Source: Pseudomonas maumuensis (GTDB lineage: Bacteria; Pseudomonadota; Gammaproteobacteria; Pseudomonadales; Pseudomonadaceae). Taken from it: a stretch of DNA of 64,000 nt. The stretch spans positions 1,054,001-1,118,000 of the forward strand of contig NZ_CP077077.1 of assembly GCF_019139675.1 (NCBI RefSeq), in the 5' to 3' direction. Numbering within the stretch: the first letter of the stretch is position 1; each line of letters starts with the position of its first letter. The notes under the pieces are model-generated. The model did no database searches and was not told the DNA's origin. It was given only the letters and a program-made list of their open reading frames with translations. This document shows positions 21,682-30,359 of the stretch, piece by piece. The translations under genes and the position numbers were made by a program.

Positions 21682-22431
21682 GTGTCTTATCAATTGCGTC
21701 GTGAGGAAGTGGTGGATGTGGCCGGGTTGAAGGCGATGCTCGAGCACAGCCCGGGGCAGGCCGCGCAGGCGATCCTCACGGCGGCGGGGCAGGGGGCGGT
21801 CGAGGCGCAGCTGTTGCTCGGGCAGATCCTGCTCGATGGGCGCGGTATTGAAGAGGATGCCAACGTGGCCCGCCGTTGGTTCGCCATTGCCGCCCAGGGT
21901 GGCAGCGCCATGGCCCATAACATGCTTGGCCGTTGCCTCGAGCACGGCTGGGGTGGCGAGGTGGATCTCGCCCAGGCGGCCATTCACTATGCCCGGGCGG
22001 CCGACGCCGGACTGGACTGGGGGATGTACAACCTGGCCAATCTGCTGGCCACCGGTCGTGGGGTGGCGGCTAACCAGTCCCAGGCGTTGATGTGCTACGA
22101 GAAAGCCGCGCAGTTGGGACATGCCAAGTCGATGAACCTGTATGGGCGGTATCTGGAGCAGGGCATTGCCACCGCCGCGAGCCCGGTGCGGGCCATGCGC
22201 TGGTACCGGCGTTCGGCCGAGGCGGGGGATTTCCGTGGGATGTTCAGCCTGGCGCTGGTGCTGGTCGAGCGGGGGCAGATAGCCGAGGCCGGGCCTTGGC
22301 TGGACCGGGCCAGGGTCGAGGGCAACCTGAATTTTCTGCGCAGTGCGCTGGTGACGTTGCAGGGGGCGGGGCCGGCGTTGATGGCTTTTGCGGCGCGTTA
22401 TGCCGAAGAGATCGAACGGCGGGAAGACTGA
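21682..22431 (+). CDS. Sel1-repeat (TPR-like) protein
   Basis: The 249-residue protein starts at a GTG and holds about five Sel1 repeats of 36 residues (for example ARRWFAIAAQGGSAMAHNML and MRWYRRSAEAGDFRGMFSL). It has no signal peptide or membrane helix, so it is probably a cytoplasmic scaffold. It is 3 bp after piuC and is presumably co-transcribed with it under iron control. No catalytic motif is visible. Confidence 0.9.
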   Translation: MSYQLRREEVVDVAGLKAMLEHSPGQAAQAILTAAGQGAVEAQLLLGQILLDGRGIEEDANVARRWFAIAAQGGSAMAHNMLGRCLEHGWGGEVDLAQAAIHYARAADAGLDWGMYNLANLLATGRGVAANQSQALMCYEKAAQLGHAKSMNLYGRYLEQGIATAASPVRAMRWYRRSAEAGDFRGMFSLALVLVERGQIAEAGPWLDRARVEGNLNFLRSALVTLQGAGPALMAFAARYAEEIERRED

Positions 22432-22493
22432 GCCTGATCGTGCGGGCCTCTGCGCGAGACCGCTGCCACGAGCGAGTAGGGGCCGCCTTGCGG

Positions 22494-22598
22494 CCCATCG
22501 CCGGCAAGCCGGCTCCCACAGGTTCAGCGCAAGTCATAGAACTGCGCGATCCCTGTGGGAGCCGGCTTGCCGGCGATGGGCTGCGTAGCAGCCCCAAG
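22494..22598. repeat. REP inverted pair with terminator-like arm
   Basis: A perfect 29-bp inverted repeat (22494-22522 and 22552-22580) of the CCGGCAAGCCGGCTCCCACA type is followed by GGGCTGCGTAGCAGCCCC (22578-22595). It separates the convergent Sel1 and speC genes. Confidence 0.88.
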
Positions 22599-22610
22599 TG
22601 ACGCCTCGAG

Positions 22611-23774
22611 TTACAGGTAGTAAGCCTTCAGCGGCGGGAAGCCGTTGAATTCCACCGCGCTGTAGCTGGTGGTGTAGGCGCCGGTGGACAGCCAGTACAG
22701 GCGGTCGCCGATGGCCAGATTCAGCGGCAGGCCGTACTTGTAGTTCTCGTACATGATGTCGGCGCTGTCGCAGGTCGGGCCGGCGATCACCACTTCCTCG
22801 GCCTCGCCTTTCTTCTCGGTCCAGATCGGGAACTTGATCGCCTCGTCCATGGTTTCGATCAGGCCGGAGAACTTGCCTACGTCGGTGTAGATCCAGCGCT
22901 CGACGGCAGTGCGCGACTTGCGCGCCACCAGCACCACTTCACTGACCAGGATGCCGGCGTTGGCGATCAGCGAACGGCCAGGCTCGAGGATGATTTCCGG
23001 CAGGTCGTCGCCGAAGTCTTCCTTGAGGAAGCGGATGATTTCTTCGGCGTAGGTCTCGAGGCTGTTGGTGCGGGTGATGTAGTTGGCCGGGAAGCCGCCG
23101 CCCATGTTGATCAGCTTCAGCTCGATGCCGTCTTCTTCCTTGAGGCGCTCGAAGATCACCTTGACCTTGGCGATGGCCGCGTCCCACACGCTGATGTCGC
23201 GCTGTTGCGAGCCGACGTGGAAGGAGATGCCGTAAGGCACCAGGCCCAGGTCGCGGGCGAGGATCAGCAGGTCCATGGCCATGTCGGTCTGGCAGCCGAA
23301 CTTGCGCGACAGTGGCCAGTCGGCGGTGGTGGAGCCTTCGGTGAGAATGCGCACATAGACTTTCGACCCCGGCGCGGCTTTGGCGATGTTGCGCAGGTCG
23401 GCCTCGGAGTCGGTGGCGTACAGGCGCACGCCTTTCTCGTAGAAGTAGCGGATGTCCTTGGACTTCTTGATGGTGTTGCCGTAGCTGATACGGTCGGCAC
23501 TGACGCCGCGGCCGAGCACCTTGTCCAGTTCATAGATCGAGGCGATGTCGAAGCTCGAGCCCTTTTCCTTCAGCAGGTCGATGATCTCGACCGCAGGGTT
23601 GGCCTTGACCGCGTAGTAGACCTTGGCGAATTCGAACCCGGCGCGCAGGTCGTCATAGGCCTGGCTGATCATCTGGGTATCGATGAGAACGAACGGGGTT
23701 TCCTGCTTGTCGGCGAACGCCTTCATTTTCTGGAAGGTGTCACGCGCAAAGTAGTCTTCGACCTGGATCGACAT
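22611..23774 (-). CDS. speC: Ornithine decarboxylase, fold III (SpeC)
   Basis: The enzyme decarboxylates ornithine to putrescine, starting polyamine synthesis. The 387-residue product has the alanine-racemase-fold PLP lysine Lys57 (YYAVKANP), the glycine loop NMGGGFPANY and the C-terminal catalytic Cys near 335 (GPTCDSADI). Length fits short eukaryote-like ODCs. I start at the ATG at 23774 (MSIQVEDYFARDTF). The frame stays open 63 codons upstream, but those codons lose the GC-rich third positions of real genes here, so I treat them as leader. Confidence 0.95.
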   Translation of the reverse strand: MSIQVEDYFARDTFQKMKAFADKQETPFVLIDTQMISQAYDDLRAGFEFAKVYYAVKANPAVEIIDLLKEKGSSFDIASIYELDKVLGRGVSADRISYGNTIKKSKDIRYFYEKGVRLYATDSEADLRNIAKAAPGSKVYVRILTEGSTTADWPLSRKFGCQTDMAMDLLILARDLGLVPYGISFHVGSQQRDISVWDAAIAKVKVIFERLKEEDGIELKLINMGGGFPANYITRTNSLETYAEEIIRFLKEDFGDDLPEIILEPGRSLIANAGILVSEVVLVARKSRTAVERWIYTDVGKFSGLIETMDEAIKFPIWTEKKGEAEEVVIAGPTCDSADIMYENYKYGLPLNLAIGDRLYWLSTGAYTTSYSAVEFNGFPPLKAYYL

Positions 23775-24258
23775 GCTCAGGGGCTCCATGGGCAAACTGA
23801 AAAGATAAGTGGCAGCAACTGAACGTCCTCCGTATCCCCACTTTGGTTCGCCTACTTCCCAAGGCATGTCGCCGAAAGCAAAAAGGTCAGCCGTGCTTGG
23901 ATAAAGCGGGTGACCTTGCTGTCTCGTCGTCAGTACTTGAGCCGGATGGATCGTTTCCAGCATGGACGTTCGGCGCGCACTTTAGGACGTGAAAACGGCA
24001 ATATCAACAGGCAATCCCGGGGTGCTCGTCGCCTGTCGCGGAGCTGCCGCCGTGATAACCGACTGATGTGCGCTCGGTAGGTTCCTGAAAAGGCCATCAG
24101 CGTAAAAAATTGTGGAATAGGTGGCGATCTGGCCGCGATCGGCTGACAGCTCCATTCTTTGCATGATGGCTTGGGTTTCGCTGCGAAAGTACGGAAGTAC
24201 CCGCTGGCGACCATTTGTCGGACAAGGAGAAGGGGCGTCGAAAGAACACTGAGTGTTC

Positions 24259-24317
24259 AAATTTATGGCCACATGCTCAGCCCGGTTTTTACCGCGAAAT
24301 TGGCCATAAATTTTTTG
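24259..24317 (+). terminator. Terminator-like 13-bp stem with T-run
   Basis: AAATTTATGGCCA (24259-24271) is perfectly inverted at 24301-24313 and is followed by more T residues (TTTTG). The 29-nt loop contains a small CGGTTTTTACCG hairpin. On the plus strand it could end a small RNA that begins upstream; alternatively it is a large operator. Confidence 0.5.
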
Positions 24318-24375
24318 TTACGCAGAGCCCGTCGTGGCCATTGGTCGTGGAAGAGATATGCCGATTGCCGTCCTT

Positions 24376-24394
24376 GATGAGAAACATTACTATT
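24376..24394. promoter_or_regulatory. Candidate Fur box upstream of the fecI-like gene
   Basis: GATGAGAAACATTACTATT matches the classic Fur 19-mer at 11 of 19 positions by my count and lies 34 bp before the sigma-factor start. This is the expected place for iron repression of a FecI-type gene, but the match is only moderate. Confidence 0.45.
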
Positions 24395-24428
24395 CGCGAC
24401 CTCATCTGCCTCCCTGACGACCCCGACC

Positions 24429-24917
24429 GTGTCCGGACCCAAAGGCTTCCTCGACCATTACCAAGAGCTGATCGGCACCTGGACGCGCAAGCTGCGCAGT
24501 CGACAGCAGGCCGAGGATCTCGCCCACGATGCCTTTGTACGGGTGCTGGAAAATCCGCGCGAGCAGGTCGAACAACCACGCGCCTACTTGCACCAGACCG
24601 CCCGCAACATCGCCGTCGACGGCTTTCGCCGCGAGGACCGACGCCAGGCCCTGGAGCTTGAGGCCTTCGCAGGGGACATGGCCGCAGGGGACGATCCGGA
24701 AGCGTATGTACATGCCCTGGAACTGGCCGACAGCGTCGAGCGGGCGCTGGCCGAGCTGCCGCTCAACTGCCGCAGGGTGTTCATCTGGCAGAAGCTCGAA
24801 GGCCTGACCCAGGCCGAGATCGCCGAGCGCATGGGTTTGACCAAGAACATGGTCGAAAAGTATATGATCCGCACGCTCCGACATCTGCGTGAGCACCTGG
24901 ATGTGTCGGCCAGATGA
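24429..24917 (+). CDS. FecI-like ECF sigma factor
   Basis: This 162-residue extracytoplasmic-function sigma factor begins at a GTG. Region 2 (about 10-75, QAEDLAHDAFVRVLENP) and region 4 (about 105-158, LEGLTQAEIAERMGLTKNMVEKY) are both visible. FecI-type factors direct transcription of the cognate receptor gene when the receptor reports its ligand. The next two genes are the FecR-type regulator, overlapping by 4 bp, and a receptor with a signalling domain, which makes a complete surface-signalling set. Confidence 0.94.
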   Translation: MSGPKGFLDHYQELIGTWTRKLRSRQQAEDLAHDAFVRVLENPREQVEQPRAYLHQTARNIAVDGFRREDRRQALELEAFAGDMAAGDDPEAYVHALELADSVERALAELPLNCRRVFIWQKLEGLTQAEIAERMGLTKNMVEKYMIRTLRHLREHLDVSAR

Positions 24918-25894
24918 GTCAGGAGACCCCTTCGATGAAACAGCACGCGCCCGATCCCGTGGGCGAGCAGGCGGCCAGCTGGTTCGCCCGGGCCCAGGAC
25001 GCGCCGCACGACAATACCGTGCAGGCGGCGTTGCAGGCGTGGCTGGCGCAGCACCCGCGGCACCGGCAAGAGTATGAGCGCCTGGCGCAGCTGTGGTGTG
25101 CCGCCGACTTCATCCCCCGGCAACGCCTCGAAGCGCTGTGCCAGCCCGAGCCGGTACGTCAGTTGCCGCGCCGACGCCTGTTGCGCCAGGCATTGGCGGC
25201 CGGGGTGGCGGTGGTCGCGCTGGGGCTGGGCTGGACAGGTTGGCAGTATCAGCAGCTCAACCATCAGGACACCTTGAGCACGGCCCTGGGCGAGCGGCGT
25301 CAGGTCGAGTTGCCGGACGGTTCACGGTTGGAGCTCAACAGTGCCACCCAGGTGCAGGTGATGTTCTCTTCGGGGCAGCGCCATGTGCGCCTGGGCGCGG
25401 GCGAGGCGATGTTCATCGTCGCCCATGACAGTGGCCGGCCATTTGTGGTGAGCACTGCCCAGGGCGATGTCACCGTTACCGGCACCCGCTTCGATGTGCG
25501 ACAGGATCCGGGAAGCACTCGCGTGGCGGTGGAGCAGGGTTCGGTGAAGGTACAGGGCGCGGCCGAGTCGCTGGCGCTGCTCACTGCCGGCCAGGGTTCG
25601 CATATCGATGCGCAGGGCAAGGTCGCCGCGCCCTATGCCATCGATGCCAACGCCGTGACCGCCTGGCGCCAGGGCAAGCTGGTGTTCGACAATGCCCCGC
25701 TGAGCGAAGTGGTGGCGGAGGTCTCGCGCTACCGCGCCCAGCCGCTGCATGTGGCCGGCAAGGCCGCCGCGCTGCGCCTGTCGAGCACCTTCAGTAGCGA
25801 CGATCCGGATGCCCTGTTGCGGGCCTTGCCGAGCATCCTGCCGGTGCGGGTGAAGACCCTTGCGGACGGCTCCAGCGAAATTGTTCTGAAATAG
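24914..25894 (+). CDS. FecR-like anti-sigma/sigma regulator
   Basis: The 326-residue inner-membrane regulator has a cytoplasmic N-terminal domain (about 12-65, ASWFARAQ...QEYERLAQLW), one membrane helix (about 92-112) and a periplasmic FecR domain (about 125-225) followed by an STN-like C-terminal part. It relays the signal from the receptor to the sigma factor. It begins at the ATG at 24914, overlapping the sigma gene by 4 bp; a second ATG at 24935 is also possible. Confidence 0.93.
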   Translation: MSQETPSMKQHAPDPVGEQAASWFARAQDAPHDNTVQAALQAWLAQHPRHRQEYERLAQLWCAADFIPRQRLEALCQPEPVRQLPRRRLLRQALAAGVAVVALGLGWTGWQYQQLNHQDTLSTALGERRQVELPDGSRLELNSATQVQVMFSSGQRHVRLGAGEAMFIVAHDSGRPFVVSTAQGDVTVTGTRFDVRQDPGSTRVAVEQGSVKVQGAAESLALLTAGQGSHIDAQGKVAAPYAIDANAVTAWRQGKLVFDNAPLSEVVAEVSRYRAQPLHVAGKAAALRLSSTFSSDDPDALLRALPSILPVRVKTLADGSSEIVLK

Positions 25895-26002
25895 ATTCAG
25901 GTTTTTTTCCGTTCGTTCGTCTTCCCCGCCAGCTGCAACTGCCAAGCATTTCCATTTGCATGCGGTTGGCGTTTATCCCGACTCTCAGGACCCATCGAAG
26001 AC

Positions 26003-28420
26003 GTGAACAACAATAATCCCCTTCTCCAGCTGCGCCGCCTGGCGCTGGCCCTGGCGGTCAGCGCCGCCGCCGGCAACAGCTACGCCGACAGCATCCAGAT
26101 CCAGGCCCAGCCATTGGCGGGCGCGCTCAAGCAGCTGGGCCAGCAGACCAATCTGCAACTGTTCTTCAGCCCCGAGCTGGTGGATGGCAAGCAGGCCCCG
26201 GCGGTGTCCGGCAACCTGGCGCCGGAGCAGGCCCTGCAGCAACTGCTGCAAGGCAGCGGGCTGACCTTCGAGCAGTCCGCGGACACCGTGGTGGTCAAGC
26301 CGGTCCAGGCCGCTGGCACCCTGACTACCGGTAGCCTGGAGCTGGCGCCCACCGATGTGAAAGTGGTCGGTGATTGGTTGGGCGACGCCCAGCAAAGCGT
26401 GGTGCAGAACCATCCAGGCGCGCGCACCGTGGTGCGCCGCGAAGCGATGGTGGAGAAGGGCACGATGAACGTGCGTGACGCACTGCGCGGTATCCCGGGC
26501 GTGCAGGTGCAGGATTCCAACGGCACCGGTGGCAGCGACCTGTCGCTGAACGTCGGCGTGCGTGGCCTGACGTCGCGCCTGTCGCCGCGTTCGACCGTGC
26601 TGATCGATGGCATTCCGGCGGCATTCGCCCCCTACGGCCAGCCACAGCTGTCGATGGCGCCGATCTCGTCGGGCAACCTCGACAGCATCGACGTGGTCCG
26701 CGGTGCAGGCTCGGTGCGCTATGGCCCGCAGAACGTCGGTGGGGTGATCAACTTCGTCACCCGGGCGATCCCCGAGAAGGCCAGCGGCGAGCTGTCCACC
26801 ACCCTCGAGACTTCGCGCGATGGCGGCTGGAAACACACCGAATCGGCCTTCGTCGGCGGCACCGCCGACAACGGCATGGGCGTGGCGTTGCTGTACACCG
26901 GCGTGAATGGCGATGGCTATCGCGAAAGCAACAACGACAACGATATCGACGACGTGATGCTCAAGACCCATTGGGCACCGACCGATGTCGACGAGTTCTG
27001 GCTCAATTTCCACTACTACGATGGCCGCGCCGACATGCCGGGCGGCCTGACCCAGGCCCAGTACGATCACAACCCGTACCAGTCGGTGCGCGACTACGAC
27101 TACTTCAGCGGCCGGCGCAAGGATGTGTCGTTCAAGTGGCAGCGGCAGATCGACGACGCCACCCAGTTCGAGGTGCTGACTTACTACACCGACAGCTTCC
27201 GTGGCAGCGCCATCGCCGCTCGCGATCAGAAGACCCTGTCGTCGTACCCGCGCAACTACCACACCTTCGCCATCGAGCCACGCCTGTCGCGGATCTTCTT
27301 CGTCGGCCCGACCACCCAGGAAGTCAGCGTCGGCTACCGCTACCTGAAGGAAGCGATGCGCGAGCAGTCCACCCGCCTGGCGCTGGTCGACAACGTGCCG
27401 ACCGTGACCCCGACCTCCGACGGCCATGTGTTCCAGGACCGCAGCGGGGGCACCGAGGCCAGCGCCTACTACATCGACGACAAGATCGACGTCGGTAACT
27501 GGACCATCACCCCGGGCATCCGCTTCGAGCACATCAACACCGACTGGCGCGACCGCCCAGTGCTGGACGCCAACTATCGTCCGGTGCCGGAGAAGAACCG
27601 CAGCATCACCAGCAACGAACCGCTGCCGGCGCTGAGCGTGATGTACCACATGTCCGATGCCTGGAAGCTGTTCGCCAACTACGAGACCTCGTTCGGCAGC
27701 CTGCAGTACTTCCAGCTGGGCCAGGGCGGTACCGGCAACAACACGGCCAACGGCCTGGAGCCGGAGAAAGCCAAGACCTACGAAGTGGGTACCCGCTATG
27801 ACGACGGCGGTTTTGCCGGTGAGTTGACCGCGTTCTACATCGACTTCGACGACGAGTTGCAGTACATCAGCAACGATATCGGCTGGACCAACCTGGGGGC
27901 GACCAAGCACCAGGGCATCGAGGCGTCGGTGCGCTACGACCTGGTCGGTCTTGACCCACGCCTGGAAGGCCTGTCGGTCAATGGTGGCTACACCTATACC
28001 CGCGCCACCTATGAAGGGGAGATTCCCGGCTTCAAGGGCCGCGACCTGCCGTTCTACTCGCGCCAGGTGGCCACGGCCGGTGTGCGCTACGAGGTCAATC
28101 GCTGGACCTGGAACCTGGACGCCTTCGCCCAATCCAAGCAGCGCGCGCCGGGTACCGGGATGAACGCCAACGGCAGTTTCAATGGCAACTACATCACCGA
28201 GCCGAGTGCCGACGGGCAGTATGGCGACATTCCGGGCTACGTCACCTGGCATGCCCGGGGTGGCTATGCGTTCGGGCCGCAGCTGTCGAACCTGAAGCTG
28301 GCCGCGGGGGTGAAGAACCTGTTCGACAAGCAGTACTTCACCCGCTCCAGCGACAACAACGCGGGGATCTATGTGGGTGAGCCGCGCACGTTCTATGTGC
28401 AGGCCAGCGTAGGGTTCTGA
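26003..28420 (+). CDS. FecA-like TonB-dependent transducer
   Basis: The 805-residue receptor has a signal peptide (about 1-29), an STN signalling domain (about 30-100, SIQIQAQPLAGALKQLGQQ), a TonB-box-like PTDVKVVGD, a plug (about 130-260) and a barrel ending in QASVGF. The stretch GVRGLTSRLSPRSTVLIDGI and the following PYGQPQLSMAPIS closely resemble FecA-type ferric-citrate receptors. With the adjacent sigma and anti-sigma genes it forms a surface-signalling system. The ligand may be ferric citrate or a related carboxylate; this is inference. The start is a GTG; promoter details in the 108-bp gap before it are not clear. Confidence 0.9.
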   Translation: MNNNNPLLQLRRLALALAVSAAAGNSYADSIQIQAQPLAGALKQLGQQTNLQLFFSPELVDGKQAPAVSGNLAPEQALQQLLQGSGLTFEQSADTVVVKPVQAAGTLTTGSLELAPTDVKVVGDWLGDAQQSVVQNHPGARTVVRREAMVEKGTMNVRDALRGIPGVQVQDSNGTGGSDLSLNVGVRGLTSRLSPRSTVLIDGIPAAFAPYGQPQLSMAPISSGNLDSIDVVRGAGSVRYGPQNVGGVINFVTRAIPEKASGELSTTLETSRDGGWKHTESAFVGGTADNGMGVALLYTGVNGDGYRESNNDNDIDDVMLKTHWAPTDVDEFWLNFHYYDGRADMPGGLTQAQYDHNPYQSVRDYDYFSGRRKDVSFKWQRQIDDATQFEVLTYYTDSFRGSAIAARDQKTLSSYPRNYHTFAIEPRLSRIFFVGPTTQEVSVGYRYLKEAMREQSTRLALVDNVPTVTPTSDGHVFQDRSGGTEASAYYIDDKIDVGNWTITPGIRFEHINTDWRDRPVLDANYRPVPEKNRSITSNEPLPALSVMYHMSDAWKLFANYETSFGSLQYFQLGQGGTGNNTANGLEPEKAKTYEVGTRYDDGGFAGELTAFYIDFDDELQYISNDIGWTNLGATKHQGIEASVRYDLVGLDPRLEGLSVNGGYTYTRATYEGEIPGFKGRDLPFYSRQVATAGVRYEVNRWTWNLDAFAQSKQRAPGTGMNANGSFNGNYITEPSADGQYGDIPGYVTWHARGGYAFGPQLSNLKLAAGVKNLFDKQYFTRSSDNNAGIYVGEPRTFYVQASVGF

Positions 28421-28448
28421 TCCAAGATTGCCGGGGCTGCTTTGCAGC

Positions 28449-28526
28449 CCTTTTCGCCGGCAAGCCGGCTCCCACAAGGTATTGGCCGCAGCTACTACTG
28501 TGGGAGCCGGCTTGCCGGCGAAAAGG
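28449..28526. repeat. REP inverted pair downstream of the FecA-like gene
   Basis: A perfect 28-bp inverted repeat (28449-28476 and 28499-28526; core CGCCGGCAAGCCGGCTCCCA) with a 22-bp spacer lies between the convergent receptor and ABC genes. GGGGCGCAAAGCGCCCC follows at once. Confidence 0.88.
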
Positions 28527-28551
28527 GGCGCAAAGCGCCCCCGGCTTTCTG

Positions 28552-29709
28552 TCAGGAGGTCACTGCCTCGGCCGGCGATACGATGCTGGTCTTCGCCCCG
28601 CGCGAGCGCCCGGAACTCAGGTACGCCGCAATCGACTCCTGCGTCACCTCGCCCAGGAACACCTGCTCGGCATCCAGCACCGGCAACCACGCCCGGTTGA
28701 ACTCGTACATGCGCGACAGCAGGATGCGCAGGTGCTCATCGTGCGCCGCCGTGGCATTGAACGGACGCAGGAAATCCCCGCACGTGCCCTGCTGGCGGTG
28801 CATGTCGCGCCGGCGTACATAGCCCAGCGCGCGATTCTGCGCATCGGTCACCACCACATAACGGCGGTCATGCTCGTCCAACAGCTCCAGCGCATCGCCC
28901 ACCGGTGTTTCCGGGCTCAGCGACGGCGCGTTGTCCGCCGCATCCTCGGCGCGCACCAGCAGCAGGCGCTTGAGGGTGCTGTCCTGGCCGACGAAGTTGC
29001 TGACGAAATCGTCCACCGGATGGGCCAGCAAGGTGTCCGGGTGATCCAGCTGCAGCAACTTGCCAGCGCGGAAGATGGCGATCTTGTCGCCCAGCTTGAT
29101 GGCCTCGTCGATGTCATGGCTGACCATGATCACCGTCTTGTTCAGGGCCCGCTGCATCTCGAAGAACTCGTTCTGGATCATCTCGCGGTTGATCGGGTCG
29201 ACCGCGCCGAACGGTTCGTCCATCAGCAGCACCGGCGCCTCGGCGGCCAGGGCGCGGATCACGCCGATGCGTTGCTGCTGGCCACCGGACAGTTCGCGCG
29301 GGTAGCGCTGCAGGTACTGCTTGGGCTCGAGCTTGATCATGTGCATCAGCTCGCGGGCACGCTCGTGGCATTTCTGCTTGTCCCAGCCGAGCAGACGCGG
29401 CACCACGGTGATGTTTTCCTCGATGGTCATGTTGGGGAACAGGCCGATCTGCTGGATCACGTAGCCGATATGCCGGCGCAGGGTCACCTCGTCCAGGCCG
29501 GTGGTGTCCTCGCCATTGATGAACACTTGCCCGGAGGTCGGGGTAATCAGGCGGTTGATCATCTTCAGCGTGGTGCTCTTGCCGCAGCCGGAGGGGCCGA
29601 GGAACACGCAGATTTCGCCTTCGTTGACGGTGAGGCTAACCGCGTCGACGGCTTTGACGTCCTTGCCGTTGACGTTGAAGGTCTTGCTGAGGTTCTTCAG
29701 TTCGATCAT
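28552..29709 (-). CDS. Osmoprotectant-type ABC transporter ATPase (OpuCA-like)
   Basis: The 385-residue ATPase has Walker A GPSGCGKST (near 37), signature LSGGQQQRIG (near 141) and Walker B VLLMDEPFGAVDP (near 161), then a pair of CBS domains (about 255-370). ATPases with C-terminal CBS domains are typical of glycine betaine/choline importers, where the CBS module senses ionic strength or nucleotides. It overlaps the upstream permease by 4 bp and is the last gene of the four-gene operon. Confidence 0.92.
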   Translation of the reverse strand: MIELKNLSKTFNVNGKDVKAVDAVSLTVNEGEICVFLGPSGCGKSTTLKMINRLITPTSGQVFINGEDTTGLDEVTLRRHIGYVIQQIGLFPNMTIEENITVVPRLLGWDKQKCHERARELMHMIKLEPKQYLQRYPRELSGGQQQRIGVIRALAAEAPVLLMDEPFGAVDPINREMIQNEFFEMQRALNKTVIMVSHDIDEAIKLGDKIAIFRAGKLLQLDHPDTLLAHPVDDFVSNFVGQDSTLKRLLLVRAEDAADNAPSLSPETPVGDALELLDEHDRRYVVVTDAQNRALGYVRRRDMHRQQGTCGDFLRPFNATAAHDEHLRILLSRMYEFNRAWLPVLDAEQVFLGEVTQESIAAYLSSGRSRGAKTSIVSPAEAVTS

Positions 29710-30359
29710 GAGCGCAGTCCTTCTGGAGTCAGGGCACGTTGCAGGGCTTGCAGGAGCAGGTCGGCGATGATCGCCAGCAGGCTGACCAGCACCGCGCCGA
29801 CCAGCAGCATCGACATGTCGCTGCGGCTGATGGAGGTGAGGATGAGCACGCCGAGGCCGCCGGCGCCGATGGTCGCGGCGATGGTCATCACGCCGATGTT
29901 CATCACCACGGCGGTGCGCACACCGGCGAGGATCACCGGCACGGCGATGGGCAGCTCGACCATGCGCAGGCGCTGGCCGAAGGTCATGCCGATGCCGCGG
30001 GCGGCTTCACGAATACCGGGCTCGACGTTGGTCAGGGCCAGGTAGGTGTTGCGCAGGATCGGCAGCAGTGAATAAAGGAACACCGCGGTGATCGCCGGCA
30101 GCGGTCCCAGGCCCTGGCCGAATTTCGAGTAGAACGGCAGCAGCAGGCCGAACAGGGCGATGGAGGGGATGGTCAGCAGCACCGTGGCGCTGGCCTGCAG
30201 GGGGCCGGCGAACACCGGGAAGCGGGTCATCAGGATGCCCAGCGGCACGCCGACGAGGATCGCCAGGCTTACCGCGATGCCGACCAGCATGATGTGCTGC
30301 CAGGTCAGTTGCAGGACCTGTGCCCAGTCGAGGTGGGCGAAGGTGTCGACCAGGTTCAT
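29706..30359 (-). CDS. Osmoprotectant-type ABC permease
   Basis: This 217-residue membrane protein has about five to six helices and the BPD-transporter loop near the middle (EAARGIGMTFGQRLRMVELP). It pairs with the other permease at 31281. It overlaps both neighbours by 4 bp, so the operon is tightly coupled. The set resembles OpuC/YehWXYZ importers for betaine, choline or carnitine. Confidence 0.92.
   Translation of the reverse strand: MNLVDTFAHLDWAQVLQLTWQHIMLVGIAVSLAILVGVPLGILMTRFPVFAGPLQASATVLLTIPSIALFGLLLPFYSKFGQGLGPLPAITAVFLYSLLPILRNTYLALTNVEPGIREAARGIGMTFGQRLRMVELPIAVPVILAGVRTAVVMNIGVMTIAATIGAGGLGVLILTSISRSDMSMLLVGAVLVSLLAIIADLLLQALQRALTPEGLRS

Larger units (their letters stand above)
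23775..24428. promoter_or_regulatory. Long palindrome-rich region between speC and the fecI-like gene
   Basis: This 654-bp divergent gap has lower GC than its neighbours and no convincing gene. It holds the speC leader (minus strand), a TTGTC-G-GACAA palindrome (24215-24225), a 15-bp palindrome GAACACTGAGTGTTC (24244-24258), a 13-bp stem with T-run (24259-24317) and a Fur-like site (24376-24394). Confidence 0.6.

Noticed and set aside
24215..24661. Plus-strand frame running from the speC/fecI gap into the sigma-factor gene
   Set aside because: Codon third positions are mixed at the start and the rest is out of frame with a clear ECF sigma factor. The gap is better explained as regulatory DNA.
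25985..28690. Long minus-strand open frame opposite the FecA-like gene
   Set aside because: It mirrors a complete receptor gene and runs through a REP element; no ribosome site or motif supports it.
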